In this document: positions 32,613 through 41,424 of the stretch, one piece after another
Position numbering within the stretch: the stretch's first letter is position 1
How the letters are laid out: every line of letters starts with the position of its first letter
Source of the DNA: Candidatus Aldehydirespirator catecholifindens
GTDB taxonomy: Bacteria; Actinomycetota; Acidimicrobiia; Acidimicrobiales; Aldehydirespiratoraceae
Assembly (NCBI GenBank): GCA_028283245.1
Contig: JAPYNU010000081.1
Span: 1-41,424 of the forward strand
DNA length: 41,424 bases
Direction of reading: 5' to 3'
Position numbers and translations under genes: made by a program
Notes under the pieces: model-generated
Told to the model about the DNA's origin: nothing
Databases searched by the model: none
Seen by the model: the letters and a program-made list of their open reading frames with translations, nothing else

Positions 32613-35486
32613 ATGGCTGAAGCGACCGCCGCTGAAATCCCTCCATATCGTTACGACGCTCAACTCGCAGCCCAGATTGAGAGTTGCTGGCAGGATCGTT
32701 GGGCGGCTAGCGCTATCCACGAGACCCCCAATCCGGTCGGGTTGCTGGCATCTGAGCAGGACTCTGCCGACACAGCCGGCAAGTTGTTCGTTATGGACAT
32801 GTTCCCGTATCCGTCGGGATCGGGACTGCATGTCGGTCATCCTCTCGGCTATATCGCTACCGATGTGTATGTCCGTTTCAAGCGGATGTGCGGTTTCAAC
32901 GTGCTCTACACGATGGGTTTCGACGCTTTCGGACTGCCCGCCGAAGAGCACGCTCGCCAAACCGGGCAGCATCCTCGGGCCAACACCGAAGCCAACATTG
33001 ACAACATGCGTCGCCAACTTGACCGGCTCGGCTTGAGTCACGACAAGCGGCGTGGCGTGGCCACCACCGATGTCGACTACTACCGCTGGACGCAATGGAT
33101 CTTTCTGCAGATATTTAACTCTTGGTTTGATTCCGACACTTGCCGAGCTCGACCGATAGCGGAACTGGTTGAAGAGTTCTCAAACGGTGTCAGACCGATG
33201 CCTGACGGAGGGCGCTGGGAGCGGCTTAGCAGCGCCGAGCAGCGTCAACTAATCGACTCGCATCGCCTGGCTTACGTGGCTGACGCTCCTGTTAACTGGT
33301 GCCCGGCTCTGGGCACGGTGCTGGCTAATGAGGAAGTCACCAACGAGGGCCGCTCTGAGCGTGGTAATCATGAGGTATTCAAACGTCCGCTAAGTCAGTG
33401 GATGATGCGTATCACCGCCTACGCCGACCGTTTGCTGCAAGATCTGGAACTGCTGGACTGGCCCGAGTCGGTCAAGACCATGCAACGCAACTGGATCGGC
33501 CGCTCCGAAGGTGCCTTGATCCGCTTCGCCACCACCGGCGGTGCGGAAGCTCCTGCCGGCGGTTCGGTCGCTCCCGCCGTTGAAATAGAGGTCTTCACCA
33601 CCCGGCCCGACACTCTTTTCGGTACTACCTACATGGCTCTCGCCCCAGAGCACCCCCTAGTTGATCAACTCACAGCCGAAGCCTGGCCCGACAGTGCCGC
33701 CGAATCCTGGAAAGGCGATGCAGCCACTCCCCGACAAGCAGTGGCTGCCTATCGGGCACGAGCCGCCGACATGAGCGATGCCGCCCGCGGCGACTCCAAA
33801 ACCGGCGTGTATCTCGGGGTTAATGCGGTGGTGCCCTTCAGCAACGTGGCGGTGCCGGTGTTCATCGCCGATTACGTGCTGATGGGTTACGGCACTGGCG
33901 CGGTGATGGGAGTGCCTGGCGAGGATCAGCGCGATCATGATTTTGCTGAGGCATACGGGCTCAAAGTGATACGCACCGTTCAACCGCCTGCGGATCATCC
34001 CGAGCATCTGGCTTACACCGGCGACGGGCCGTCGATCAACTCGCTGTTCCTTGACGGGAGCAATGTCGCTGAGTCGAAGGCTTTGATCTTGCAGCGTCTG
34101 CAAGAGGCCGATGCTGGTCAGTCGGTTGTCAACTACCGGATGCGGGACTGGCTGTTCAGCCGGCAGCGTTACTGGGGTGAACCCATCCCAATCGTGTTTG
34201 ATGAGCACGGCCCGGTGGCTCTGCCCGAGGAACTGCTGCCGTTGGAGCTGCCTGAGTTGATGGACTGGGCACCTAGAGCGCTGGCCCGAGACTCCGACCC
34301 AGAGCCACCGCTGGGTCGGGTTAACGAATGGCTCGACGTGGAACTAGATCTCGGCGATGGTCTTCGTCGCTACCGGCGTGAACTTAACACCATGCCGCAA
34401 TGGGCCGGTTCGTGTTGGTATTACCTGCGTTATTTAGATCCCACTAACCCTGAAGTATTGGTTGACCCCGAGGTTGAGTCGTATTGGATGACTAACTCGA
34501 CCAATGGTCCTGAAGTTGGCTTGGAAGGATCTGGAGGCGTTGATCTGTATGTGGGCGGGGTCGAACATGCGGTGCTGCATTTGTTGTATGCCCGTTTTTG
34601 GCACAAGGTGCTTTATGACCTGGGTCATGTGAGCGGCCCAGAGCCTTTCAAGCGTCTCATCAATCAGGGTTACATCCAGGCGTATGCATTCAAAGACTCT
34701 CGCGGTGTCTATGTGCCTGCAGATGAGGTTGAGGGTTCAGTTGAAGCCGGTTTCAATCATCAGGGCCATCCAGTGACCCGGGAACTGGGCAAGATGGGCA
34801 AATCGCTCAAGAATTCGGTCACACCCGACGACATGTATGTCTCCTACGGTGCCGATACTCTACGACTCTACGAGATGTTTATGGGGCCGATTGACCAGGA
34901 TCGGCCCTGGGAGACTCGTTCGGTGGTGGGTTCGCAGCGTGTGTTGCAGCGGGTTTGGCGCAACATAATTGACGAATCCAGCGGCGAACTGCGTGTCAGT
35001 GAAGATCCGCCCGATCAGGAACTGCTGCGGCTGCTGCATCGCACTATTGACGCGGTCAGCCGCGACATGGAAGCGATGCGTTTCAACACTGCTATCGCCA
35101 AACTGACCGAACTCAACAACGAACTAACCCGCCGAGGTGAGCCAACACCCCGTGAGGTAGCAGATGTGCTGGTGAGAATGCTGGCACCGCTGGTTCCGCA
35201 TTTCGCTGAGGAACTGTGGCATTGTCTTAACGGCGCTGATGCTCACTCGGTGACTCAGGCTAAGTTCCCTGTCGCTGATGCTGGGTTGCTGGTGGCTGAC
35301 ACAGTTGAGGTGCCGGTGCAGTTAAACGGCAAGATCCGCGGTCGAGTAACGATCACCGCCGACGCCGACGAAGCGACAGCGGTGGCTGCGGCGTTGGCCG
35401 AACCGAACGTGGCCGCCCACGTTGCTGGCCGTGAGTTACGCAAACAGCTTTACGTCGCAGGGCGCATTATCACTTTGGTGGTGTGA
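32613..35486 (+). CDS. leuS: Leucyl-tRNA synthetase
   Basis: A 957-residue class I synthetase that charges tRNA-Leu. It shows the HIGH motif as [11 protein letters not shown], the CP1 editing domain with the [13 protein letters not shown] stretch and [10 protein letters not shown], the catalytic-core tail [16 protein letters not shown], and the KMSKS loop as KMGKSLKNS, a form I associate with actinobacterial LeuRS. The anticodon-binding and C-terminal domains (about 800-957) follow, ending in [10 protein letters not shown]. The catalytic-domain segment [21 protein letters not shown] closely resembles mycobacterial LeuRS, an argument for Actinomycetota. ATG 32613 is preferred over an upstream TTG (32586). 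This housekeeping gene indicates a chromosome rather than a mobile element. Confidence 0.97.
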   Translation: MAEATAAEIPPYRYDAQLAAQIESCWQDRWAASAIHETPNPVGLLASEQDSADTAGKLFVMDMFPYPSGSGLHVGHPLGYIATDVYVRFKRMCGFNVLYTMGFDAFGLPAEEHARQTGQHPRANTEANIDNMRRQLDRLGLSHDKRRGVATTDVDYYRWTQWIFLQIFNSWFDSDTCRARPIAELVEEFSNGVRPMPDGGRWERLSSAEQRQLIDSHRLAYVADAPVNWCPALGTVLANEEVTNEGRSERGNHEVFKRPLSQWMMRITAYADRLLQDLELLDWPESVKTMQRNWIGRSEGALIRFATTGGAEAPAGGSVAPAVEIEVFTTRPDTLFGTTYMALAPEHPLVDQLTAEAWPDSAAESWKGDAATPRQAVAAYRARAADMSDAARGDSKTGVYLGVNAVVPFSNVAVPVFIADYVLMGYGTGAVMGVPGEDQRDHDFAEAYGLKVIRTVQPPADHPEHLAYTGDGPSINSLFLDGSNVAESKALILQRLQEADAGQSVVNYRMRDWLFSRQRYWGEPIPIVFDEHGPVALPEELLPLELPELMDWAPRALARDSDPEPPLGRVNEWLDVELDLGDGLRRYRRELNTMPQWAGSCWYYLRYLDPTNPEVLVDPEVESYWMTNSTNGPEVGLEGSGGVDLYVGGVEHAVLHLLYARFWHKVLYDLGHVSGPEPFKRLINQGYIQAYAFKDSRGVYVPADEVEGSVEAGFNHQGHPVTRELGKMGKSLKNSVTPDDMYVSYGADTLRLYEMFMGPIDQDRPWETRSVVGSQRVLQRVWRNIIDESSGELRVSEDPPDQELLRLLHRTIDAVSRDMEAMRFNTAIAKLTELNNELTRRGEPTPREVADVLVRMLAPLVPHFAEELWHCLNGADAHSVTQAKFPVADAGLLVADTVEVPVQLNGKIRGRVTITADADEATAVAAALAEPNVAAHVAGRELRKQLYVAGRIITLVV

Positions 35487-35519
35487 ACCGCGACCCTGCT
35501 GTGACCTGAGAGCGACGGT

Positions 35520-36713
35520 GTGACCGGCCACAGCGAACTGTCGATCTCGCAAGCTCGCCGTATCGCGCTTGCGGCTCAAGGCTTTGCTGATAGGTCGGTG
35601 GCGGGTCGTGTGGATCGTCGTCATCTGCGCCGAGTAATGGGTCGGTTGAAGCTGCTGCAGCTTGATTCTGTGCCGGTGGTGATGCGCACCCAGTATCTGC
35701 CGCCGTTCTCTCGCCTGGGTTGCTACGACCCGAGCTTGCTTGACCGGATCGCATACCACCATGACGAATGGTTCGAGGCTTGGGCGCATGAGGCTTCGCT
35801 TCTGCCGGTAGCAGATGAGCCGCTGCTGCGCTGGCAGAAGCAGCGAGCTCAACAAGGTCACACCTGGCGCAATCTCGTGGAGGTTGCTCGCCGTGAGCCT
35901 GCCTATGTAGACGAAGTGCTGGCCCAGGTGCGACAGCGGCCGTTGATGGCAGGGGAGTTGTCGGATCCTCGGCGTCGTCAAGGTGAATGGTGGGGGAGCC
36001 GTTCGTTGGGGTCAATAGCGCTTGACTGGCTGTTCCGCATTGGCGTGGTAGGGATTCGACGGCGCGGTAACTTCATCAAAGAGTTCGATCTGATTGAGCG
36101 GATCGTGCCTTCTGAGGTTTTGGCGGTGCCCACGCCGCCAGAGGGGGAGGCGCAGCGCGAACTGCTGGCTCGCTCCAGTGAAGCTCTCGGTGTGGCTACA
36201 GCTAGTGATCTCATTGATTACTACCGTCTGCCGTTGCGTGAGGGTCGCCAACGGGTTGCCGAACTCACCGAAGATGGACGACTACAGCAGGTAACGGTGC
36301 ATGGCTGGGATGAGCCTGCCTACCTGCATCCTGCTGCGAAGCTGCCGCGTGCGATTGATGTGACCACGGTGCTGTCGCCTTTCGATCCGGTGGTGTGGAA
36401 CCGGGCTCGGGCGCTGCGGCTGTGGGGCTTTGATTATCGCATCGAGATTTACGTGCCTGCGTCGCAGCGGGTTTATGGCTACTACGTTCTGCCGGTGCTG
36501 CACGGTGAACGGCTAGTGGCCCGCCTAGATCTCAAGACTGATCGAGCCGCTGGAGTGTTGCGAGTGCTGGGCGCTTTCGCCGAAACCGGCATTGACCGTG
36601 AAACTGTGGTGGAGCCTTTGCGATGCCATCTAGTTGAACTCGCCCGTTTCGTGGGCGCAGATGAAGTCGTGTACGCCAACCGCGGCAACCTCATGTCATA
36701 CTTAACGAACTGA
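35520..36713 (+). CDS. YcaQ/AlkZ-like DNA glycosylase (winged-helix HTH_42 family)
   Basis: A 397-residue protein of the YcaQ/AlkZ family, made of tandem winged-helix domains, whose studied members unhook DNA interstrand crosslinks or remove bulky alkyl adducts. The N-terminal SISQARRIALAAQGF and the segment LKLLQLDSVPVV are characteristic; QLD fits the QxD catalytic motif of the E. coli YcaQ branch, in contrast to the QxQ form in the azinomycin-resistance AlkZ branch. The C-terminal LSPFDPVVWNR and RLDLKTDRAAGVLRV are also typical. It starts with GTG 33 nt after leuS and may be co-transcribed. Function by family membership; lesion specificity unknown. Confidence 0.85.
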   Translation: MTGHSELSISQARRIALAAQGFADRSVAGRVDRRHLRRVMGRLKLLQLDSVPVVMRTQYLPPFSRLGCYDPSLLDRIAYHHDEWFEAWAHEASLLPVADEPLLRWQKQRAQQGHTWRNLVEVARREPAYVDEVLAQVRQRPLMAGELSDPRRRQGEWWGSRSLGSIALDWLFRIGVVGIRRRGNFIKEFDLIERIVPSEVLAVPTPPEGEAQRELLARSSEALGVATASDLIDYYRLPLREGRQRVAELTEDGRLQQVTVHGWDEPAYLHPAAKLPRAIDVTTVLSPFDPVVWNRARALRLWGFDYRIEIYVPASQRVYGYYVLPVLHGERLVARLDLKTDRAAGVLRVLGAFAETGIDRETVVEPLRCHLVELARFVGADEVVYANRGNLMSYLTN

Positions 36714-36725
36714 CCAAAACAAGCT

Positions 36726-36743
36726 GGCGCTCCGTGTAGCGCC
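36726..36743 (+). terminator. Hairpin after the glycosylase gene
   Basis: GGCGCT (36726-36731) and AGCGCC (36738-36743) form a perfect GC-rich stem with a 6-nt loop, 13 nt after the stop; AGTTTGTCT follows a few bases later as a weak T-rich stretch. A plausible factor-independent terminator for the leuS-glycosylase unit. Confidence 0.5.
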
Positions 36744-36814
36744 CACCCAGTTTGTCTAACTAAACCGTTTGGCCTAACTGAGTTGTCTAATTGGGTTGAG
36801 ATCTTCAACTTGGT

Positions 36815-37207
36815 TCAGACTCGGATTACATCCAGGTCGCTAATTAACGGAAAATCGTGATCGTGAGTGACTACCGGCACTCCAAGCGCCATGGCGGTTG
36901 CGGCGATCCAAGAGTCGTTGACCGGCATTTTCAGCCTCTGATCGTGCAGCATGACACGGAGCTTTGCCCAGGCCGAGGCGACGCTGCCATCAATGGGCAC
37001 CGGTTGCAGAGACAGCGCTGCCTCAAGTGTCGAGAGTCGTCGGTTGCGGGTTTCTGTGTCATTAGCTGCAAGGACACCGCAGCGTAGTTCGCCGATTGTG
37101 ATCACCGAGACGGCCAGTTCCTCTGGGAGTGAGTCCTCAAGGAACGACCGATCAGTTTCTTGGGCGATGAAGATTGAGGTGTCGGCGAGGCCGCGACTCA
37201 CGACCAC
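36815..37207 (-). CDS. vapC: VapC-family PIN toxin
   Basis: A 130-residue PIN RNase. The four acidic positions are visible: D9 in GLADTSIFI, the Glu in ITIGELRCGV, Asp in PVNDSWIAATA, and Asp in VTHDHDF. VapC toxins cut specific tRNAs or rRNA. It begins at GTG 37207 and overlaps the antitoxin by 10 nt, so the two are translated together. Length and layout are typical and all active-site residues are kept, so the toxin should be active. Confidence 0.9.
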   Translation of the reverse strand: MVVSRGLADTSIFIAQETDRSFLEDSLPEELAVSVITIGELRCGVLAANDTETRNRRLSTLEAALSLQPVPIDGSVASAWAKLRVMLHDQRLKMPVNDSWIAATAMALGVPVVTHDHDFPLISDLDVIRV

Positions 37208-37452
37208 GTCAAGTCGTCGGTCGTCTCGTCTGCCAGCGCAGTCAGGTCAGCGGCCAGCTTGGCATCGGCTTGATGAGCCAAAACATCACGGACAAAGCGG
37301 CTTCTTTTCATCCATGTTGGCCTTGCCGCGATCGGAGCCAATTCCGCTACAGGTTGACCGTTCACAGTGACAGTGATGTGCTCTCCGTCGGATACTCGGT
37401 TCAACAAGGAGCGGGTTCTATTGCGTAATTCGCGTGATGCAATCTCAGCCAT
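37198..37452 (-). CDS. vapB: VapB antitoxin (Phd/YefM type)
   Basis: An 84-residue antitoxin with the Phd/YefM core: IASRELRNRTRSLLNRVSDG, EHITVTVNGQPVAELAPI, followed by a C-terminal arm (RPTWMKRSRFVRDVL and acidic end) for binding VapC. It precedes vapC and overlaps it. Just upstream is a perfect inverted repeat, probably the operator of the VapBC complex, and a TACGAT -10 box exactly 6 nt before the ATG, implying a leaderless transcript. Confidence 0.9.
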   Translation of the reverse strand: MAEIASRELRNRTRSLLNRVSDGEHITVTVNGQPVAELAPIAARPTWMKRSRFVRDVLAHQADAKLAADLTALADETTDDLTWS

Positions 37453-37458
37453 GCGACA

Positions 37459-37478
37459 ATCGTAGCATCGTTGCTACG
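37459..37478 (-). promoter_or_regulatory. vapBC promoter and operator
   Basis: CGTAGCA (37461-37467) and TGCTACG (37472-37478) form a perfect repeat around TCGT. An outer pair ATGCG (37451-37455) and CGCAT (37477-37481) also exists. Minus-strand TACGAT (37464-37459) overlaps the operator and lies 6 nt before ATG 37452. VapBC binding here would block RNA polymerase. Confidence 0.6.
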
Positions 37479-37565
37479 CATGTTCCAGACGGCCATTACG
37501 CACGGTGATCCACTTCGGCTATTGCCTAACAGGCCCCGATAGACAGCCTGTGTTCGAGTGCTGGG

Positions 37566-37820
37566 CTACTTGGTGACTAGGTAGTGGGCTAATTCCGTCT
37601 CAGTCATCTCGTGTATGCCTTCGGGTGGCGCTGACTGGATCGTGAAAAAGTAGAAGTCCCGACCTAACTGCTCGCCGAGCATCTCTGTGAGAAAAGAGAT
37701 CAAGTGGTCGTGGGCGGGATCGTCCCCAGCGAGTTCGTCGGCACCGCAGCGGCACCCCAGCGGCACCTCAGGATGAGGTCGGTCACGCAACGAGCGTGGC
37801 TGGTATCGGCTGATATACAA
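37566..37820 (-). CDS. Possible small protein of unknown function
   Basis: An 84-codon frame with a TTG start, divergent from the flavoprotein gene. The C-terminal two-thirds (HDHLISFLTEMLGEQLGRDFYFFTI to MTETELAHYLVTK) has a natural-looking composition, and a CRCG pair stands near residue 23. The first ~25 residues are Arg/Pro-rich and may not be translated; no ribosome site is evident. I do not recognise a family. It could be spurious. A small hairpin (ACAGGC 37529-37534 with GCCTGT 37546-37551) lies just after its stop. Confidence 0.35.
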   Translation of the reverse strand: MYISRYQPRSLRDRPHPEVPLGCRCGADELAGDDPAHDHLISFLTEMLGEQLGRDFYFFTIQSAPPEGIHEMTETELAHYLVTK

Positions 37821-37826
37821 AGTGCT

Positions 37827-39728
37827 GTGAGGATTGCTGTTCTCGTGAAACAGATTCCTGCTCCGGTCGAGTTACAGATGCAGGACGGGCGCTTGATACG
37901 AGACGGTGTGCCGTTGGAGGTGAACGCCTATTGTCGAAGAGCCAACGCTAAGGCGGTGGAACTGGCTGGCACCGACGGCGAGGTAGTGGTGTTCACGATG
38001 GGGCCGCCTGCGGCGGCGGACGCTTTGCGGGAGATGATCGCTTGCGGCGCTCATCGTGGCGTGCATCTGTGCGACGCGGTTTTTGCTGGCAGCGACACTT
38101 TGGCCACTGCGGTTGCGCTGGCTGCCGCTATTAGGCGTGAAGGCCCTTTCGACTTGGTGCTGGCTGGGCTCAATTCGCTTGACTCCGACACTGGGCAGGT
38201 GCCCGTCGAGACGGCCGAGTTACTGGGCCTGCCTTTCGCATCCGGGGTGCGACACCTAGAAGTCACCGACGGAGCTTTCACTGCCCGGCTGGAGACCGAC
38301 GACGGCTACCGCACAGTCACCGGGAAGCTCCCCGTCGCTTTGTCTGCGGCTGAACGGCTGTGCGCGCCGTCAAAGGCACCGCCTGAGGTGCGCGCTGATG
38401 TGGATGAAGCCCTCATCCTTCGCCTGGCCGCTGATGACCTTGACGTGCCCGCCGAGCAGCTCGGAGCTGCGGGCTCGCCAACCTCGGTCGGTCAGGTGCG
38501 GATGCTGACAGCCACTCGCAAAGCTCTGCGTGCTTCATCGGTGGCTCAGGCTGTGGACCTGCTCAAGGAGCTGGGTGCCTTCTCCGACTGCGATGCCAAC
38601 GAAGACGCTGACGAACCTGACGACGCTCAAGGTGATACCACCGGCGATATCCAAGCCGATAATCAAGGCGAGACCCGAAGCAATGACCTGCACGACATTT
38701 CGCCACCTAATGCGTTCATGCCGCGCTCCGACACCGGCGGACTGCCTGCTGCCGATGGCGAACGTTCAGTGTGGTGTTTCTTCACTGAGGCCAGCATGGG
38801 TGCGGAACTGCTGGGCGAGGCCGCAGAACTGGCTGCCTGGATATCTGGAAGCGTCACTGCGGTCACCACAATCGCCGACGCGGCCTGTGGTCAAGATTTC
38901 GCATCAGCGGGTGCGGATCGGATCATCGTGATCGATTCAGCGACGGAGCCCTCCGAGCAGGCCGATGCTTTGGCGGCGGTCGCTGCTGAGCACTTGCCGT
39001 GGGCTTTGCTGGTGGAAGGGACCCGCTCGGGGAGGGTGGTGGCCTCCATCGTGGCAGCCCGCTGCGGTTGGGGGCTCACCGGCGACGCAGTCGGGCTTGA
39101 AGTCGGCTCCAACGGAAGGCTGGTTGCCTGGAAGCCCGCCTTCGGGGGCAGATTGCAGGTGCCTATTGTGTCTCGTTCGCCGGTTCAGATGGCGACGATC
39201 CGACCTGGGGTGCTGGCTCGTCGTCCGCCTCGCTGCAACGCAGCACAACCCCGGGTTGAGACACTGCCTACTCCTGCGCCTTCACCGATTCGCACGGTTG
39301 CCAGCGAGCAAGACGATGACGACATCGGCGAGCTGCGCCGAGCCCGTTCGGTGGTGGCTGTCGGTGTGGGAGTCCCACCCGACGGTTATCCGGTGATTGA
39401 TGAACTGCGAGCCGCGCTCGGGGGAGCTGCGCTTGGTGCCACCCGCAAGGTCACCGATCAGGGTTGGGTGCCACGGGGCCGTCAGATCGGTGTCACAGGC
39501 CATTCTGTGGCACCGCGTCTGCTGGTTGCCGTAGGTGCTAGTGGCCGTTTCAACCACACCGTGGGTTTCCGCAACGCTGGCACGCTCTTGGCGATCAACT
39601 CCGATCCCGAAGCGGAGATCTTCGATCAGGTCGATGTCGGCCTCGTAGGTGAGTGGCAGCGCATAGTTCCCGAACTCACTGCCGAGTTGCAGCGCCGAGC
39701 GATCCCCCAACTCCAACCAATCAGCTAA
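37827..39728 (+). CDS. Fused electron-transfer flavoprotein (beta-alpha)
   Basis: A 633-residue fusion of the two ETF subunits, normally separate. Residues 1-253 are EtfB-like: RIAVLVKQIPAP at the start, the AMP-binding-type DLVLAGLNSLDSDTGQVP, and LPVALSAAERLC. An acidic linker (about 254-311, many Asp/Gln) follows. Residues 312-633 are EtfA-like: the N-terminal domain, then the FAD-binding domain with GATRKVTDQGWVP, TGHSVAPRLLVAVGASG and INSDPEAEIFDQVDVGLVGEW. In standard EtfA the segment after ASG reads QHxxG; here it is RFNHTVGF, a variation in the FAD pocket. GTG 37827 is chosen because the beta fold begins there. ETFs carry electrons from flavin dehydrogenases to the quinone pool; the partner dehydrogenase is not in the window. 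Confidence 0.85.
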   Translation: MRIAVLVKQIPAPVELQMQDGRLIRDGVPLEVNAYCRRANAKAVELAGTDGEVVVFTMGPPAAADALREMIACGAHRGVHLCDAVFAGSDTLATAVALAAAIRREGPFDLVLAGLNSLDSDTGQVPVETAELLGLPFASGVRHLEVTDGAFTARLETDDGYRTVTGKLPVALSAAERLCAPSKAPPEVRADVDEALILRLAADDLDVPAEQLGAAGSPTSVGQVRMLTATRKALRASSVAQAVDLLKELGAFSDCDANEDADEPDDAQGDTTGDIQADNQGETRSNDLHDISPPNAFMPRSDTGGLPAADGERSVWCFFTEASMGAELLGEAAELAAWISGSVTAVTTIADAACGQDFASAGADRIIVIDSATEPSEQADALAAVAAEHLPWALLVEGTRSGRVVASIVAARCGWGLTGDAVGLEVGSNGRLVAWKPAFGGRLQVPIVSRSPVQMATIRPGVLARRPPRCNAAQPRVETLPTPAPSPIRTVASEQDDDDIGELRRARSVVAVGVGVPPDGYPVIDELRAALGGAALGATRKVTDQGWVPRGRQIGVTGHSVAPRLLVAVGASGRFNHTVGFRNAGTLLAINSDPEAEIFDQVDVGLVGEWQRIVPELTAELQRRAIPQLQPIS

Positions 39729-39914
39729 CACTAACCATCGAGAGAACACCGTGACAGGCACACAGACCGCCAGCGCGGGTGGTAGATGTTCACTCGTGGT
39801 CAAGGACTGAGGGCTCCGCCAACAGCGCGTTGATCTTCGGCTTGGTGCGGATTTGAATGTTTTGCTGCCTATTGATCTGTGGGCTGAGTGCGCTGCGGCT
39901 GATGAGGTTGTTTG

Positions 39915-41424
39915 CTATGTAGTGGGGCGGATTGTGGTCATTTCCATTCCTGTGGCGGTGATGATTTTCACTGCTATCTGGGCTCGTTCGGGCGGGTCGA
40001 ACGGGGCTGAGCGCATTGCTGTGAGGGCTTCGAGTTCAGCATTGTCGGCGTTCTTGCCGAGTTCTTTCAGCAACTTTTTGATCTGACGGTCGTTGCTGGC
40101 ACCAGGGAAATGAATACGTCGCGCAAAGAAACTCTCACCGTCGTGGTCGGTGTCGATCATCCAGCAGGCCACATCATCAGGACCTCCCGCAGCTGCGTTA
40201 CCGGTGGCTGGGTCGAACGTGTCGTAACCCTTCACCTCCACGGTGATGCGACCGCTCGGATCGCTGCTGATCTCAATGTCGGGTTCGCCGATGATCACGA
40301 ACGCCTCATGGCCGGTTTCATCTGACAGTTCACGGATCATCAGGTCACGGTTCATCTGTGCTCTGGCAACCTGGATGCGACCCACCTTCGGCGGAGCGTC
40401 AGCCGCATACGCGTAAGCCACCGTCAACAGCAGATCAGCACGTTCGGCGCTGTCGGTGATCTCTCTGGCTGCTTCACGAATCATCTCAGCGGGGACAGTC
40501 ACATCCTCCGCCGCCACCATCACCGCAGCCGTGTGCTCAGCGACACCGCTGTCAACGGTGTAGATGGCCTTGAAGGCAAGCAAGTGCCCCGAACTATCGC
40601 CTGGCCATGGCTCCAAAGCGCGAATAGTGATGTCGGCGCTGTCACGACCGCCTTTCACAGTGTGGTTCAACAGCGCTGACTGCACCGCCTCCAAAAAGTC
40701 GTCGTGCGCCACCACACTCTCGTCGTCGCTGCCCTCCAACGGGATAACCGTCGCCCAAGGTTGCTCGCTTTCCACTGTCAGCGGCGAAGCCACACGAGTA
40801 ACAGCACGCTTGCGGCGAGGCTGATCTACCAGCATGATCGGATCAGGGTCAAGGTCATACGCCAGCACGCTGGCTGACACTTGCGGCGCGCGTTCGTAGA
40901 CGAACCCGGCTGCTGGATCATCACCCCAGCCACCTTCAGGCGGATCGGCTGGATCATTGCCAGAGAGTTCTGCTTCCTGGCGGGCACCGTCGGCGGAGTC
41001 GGCCAGCGTCCAGTAAGGGAACACCGCCGTGGCGAGACGCTGACGAGCGATTGACACAGCCACAGGCGAAGTGTCACAAGTAATCCAGCGCCGTCCCCAC
41101 TTCTCGGCGGCAGTGGCGGTGGTGGCGCTGCCGCAAGTCGGATCAAACACCAAATCCCCTGGGTCAGTCGCCATGAGAATGCATCGCTCAATCACGCTGG
41201 TGGCAGTTTGAACCACGTACCTCTGATCAGATGCATACGCCTGTTGGCTCCACATGTTGTTGATGCGACGACCAGGCACTTCGTTTTCATAGCGTTTCCA
41301 ACTAAGAGAGCCCCCTTCGACTGCAGCAAGTCGGCCCAAGTCCGCCAATCGATCCAAGCCTTCATGGGAAATCGCCCAATGTCGTGCTGGATCGCACGGA
41401 TATTCCTTGTCATTCCATACATAC
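39915..41424 (-). CDS. DNA methyltransferase (N4/N6, type III Mod-like), 3' part; 5' end outside window
   Basis: The frame is open to the right edge (YVWNDKEYPCDPARHWAI and on), so the N-terminal part lies outside. A SAM-binding motif I is seen as DLVFDPTCGSATTATAAEKW, followed by GRRWITCDTSPVAVSIARQRL, typical of beta-class DNA methyltransferases in type III-like systems. The canonical GSGTT reads GSATT here. The catalytic (D/S)PP(Y/W) motif should be further upstream. Beyond about 130 residues from motif I the chain is long, acidic and unassigned (to residue ~500), with several strand-rich stretches (DIEISSDPSGRITVEVKGYDTF). It probably belongs to a multi-gene restriction or defence locus. 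The 186 nt between it and the flavoprotein gene hold only a 19-codon GTG frame (39750-39809) of doubtful meaning. Confidence 0.75.
   Translation of the reverse strand, partial: YVWNDKEYPCDPARHWAISHEGLDRLADLGRLAAVEGGSLSWKRYENEVPGRRINNMWSQQAYASDQRYVVQTATSVIERCILMATDPGDLVFDPTCGSATTATAAEKWGRRWITCDTSPVAVSIARQRLATAVFPYWTLADSADGARQEAELSGNDPADPPEGGWGDDPAAGFVYERAPQVSASVLAYDLDPDPIMLVDQPRRKRAVTRVASPLTVESEQPWATVIPLEGSDDESVVAHDDFLEAVQSALLNHTVKGGRDSADITIRALEPWPGDSSGHLLAFKAIYTVDSGVAEHTAAVMVAAEDVTVPAEMIREAAREITDSAERADLLLTVAYAYAADAPPKVGRIQVARAQMNRDLMIRELSDETGHEAFVIIGEPDIEISSDPSGRITVEVKGYDTFDPATGNAAAGGPDDVACWMIDTDHDGESFFARRIHFPGASNDRQIKKLLKELGKNADNAELEALTAMRSAPFDPPERAQIAVKIITATGMEMTTIRPTT

Noticed and set aside
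37704..37826. Upstream extension of the flavoprotein frame
   Set aside because: The ETF-beta fold starts at RIAVLVKQIP (GTG 37827); the extension does not resemble ETF.
39750..39809. 19-codon GTG frame after the flavoprotein gene
   Set aside because: No recognisable sequence and no coupling to neighbours; probably chance.

Overview
The window looks like a chromosomal segment from an actinobacterium (Actinomycetota), possibly an Acidimicrobiia-type environmental lineage. Reasons: moderately high GC, frequent GTG starts, long chains of 4-nt ATGA/GTGA gene overlaps, an actinobacterial-type leucyl-tRNA synthetase, and several genes whose -10 box (TAnnnT) lies only 5-6 nt before the start codon, as expected of leaderless mRNAs. 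The finer taxonomic placement is a guess. No tRNA, rRNA, CRISPR array, integrase or transposase was recognised.

Left part (1-5.0 kb): an accessory/defence zone. It holds the 3' part of a type ISP restriction-modification enzyme, a Phd-type antitoxin whose VapC partner survives only as a 10-codon stub, a PIN protein beside an XRE-ImmA/IrrE metallopeptidase regulator, and a RelBE-type toxin-antitoxin pair.

Catabolic island (5.06-19.2 kb): two HAD hydrolases flank a hydratase-family gene, followed by an IclR regulator and a long plus-strand operon. The operon encodes two tandem XylE/DmpB-type catechol 2,3-dioxygenases, a 31-codon micro-ORF, a histidine phosphatase, a split PEP-synthase-like pair resembling phenylphosphate synthase (Thauera) or CreH/CreI (Corynebacterium p-cresol catabolism), a Rieske oxygenase, 4-oxalocrotonate decarboxylase, 4-oxalocrotonate tautomerase, 2-oxopent-4-enoate hydratase, and 2-hydroxymuconic semialdehyde dehydrogenase. 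My reading is a phosphorylation-primed aerobic route: a phenolic is phosphorylated, oxidised by the Rieske enzyme, dephosphorylated to a catechol and cleaved by the meta pathway. The last two enzymes (acetaldehyde dehydrogenase, 4-hydroxy-2-oxovalerate aldolase) survive only as deletion remnants. Two matching TCCCG-N5-CGGGA palindromes bracket iclR and are its likely operators.

Defence pair (19.4-24.8 kb): a C5-cytosine methyltransferase diverges from an HTH protein with a probable PD-(D/E)XK nuclease domain. A 30-bp perfect palindrome carrying back-to-back -10 boxes lies between them. Next comes a RecQ-phosphoribosyltransferase fusion overlapping a DprA-like gene, a domain combination reminiscent of ShosTA.

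Right part (24.8-41.4 kb): MetY-type sulfhydrylase, an alpha/beta hydrolase, a small unknown gene, a minus-strand corrinoid operon (corrinoid protein, RACo-like activase, MttB-family methyltransferase), leuS, a YcaQ/AlkZ-like glycosylase, a VapBC pair, a fused electron-transfer flavoprotein, and at the edge a DNA methyltransferase running out of the window.
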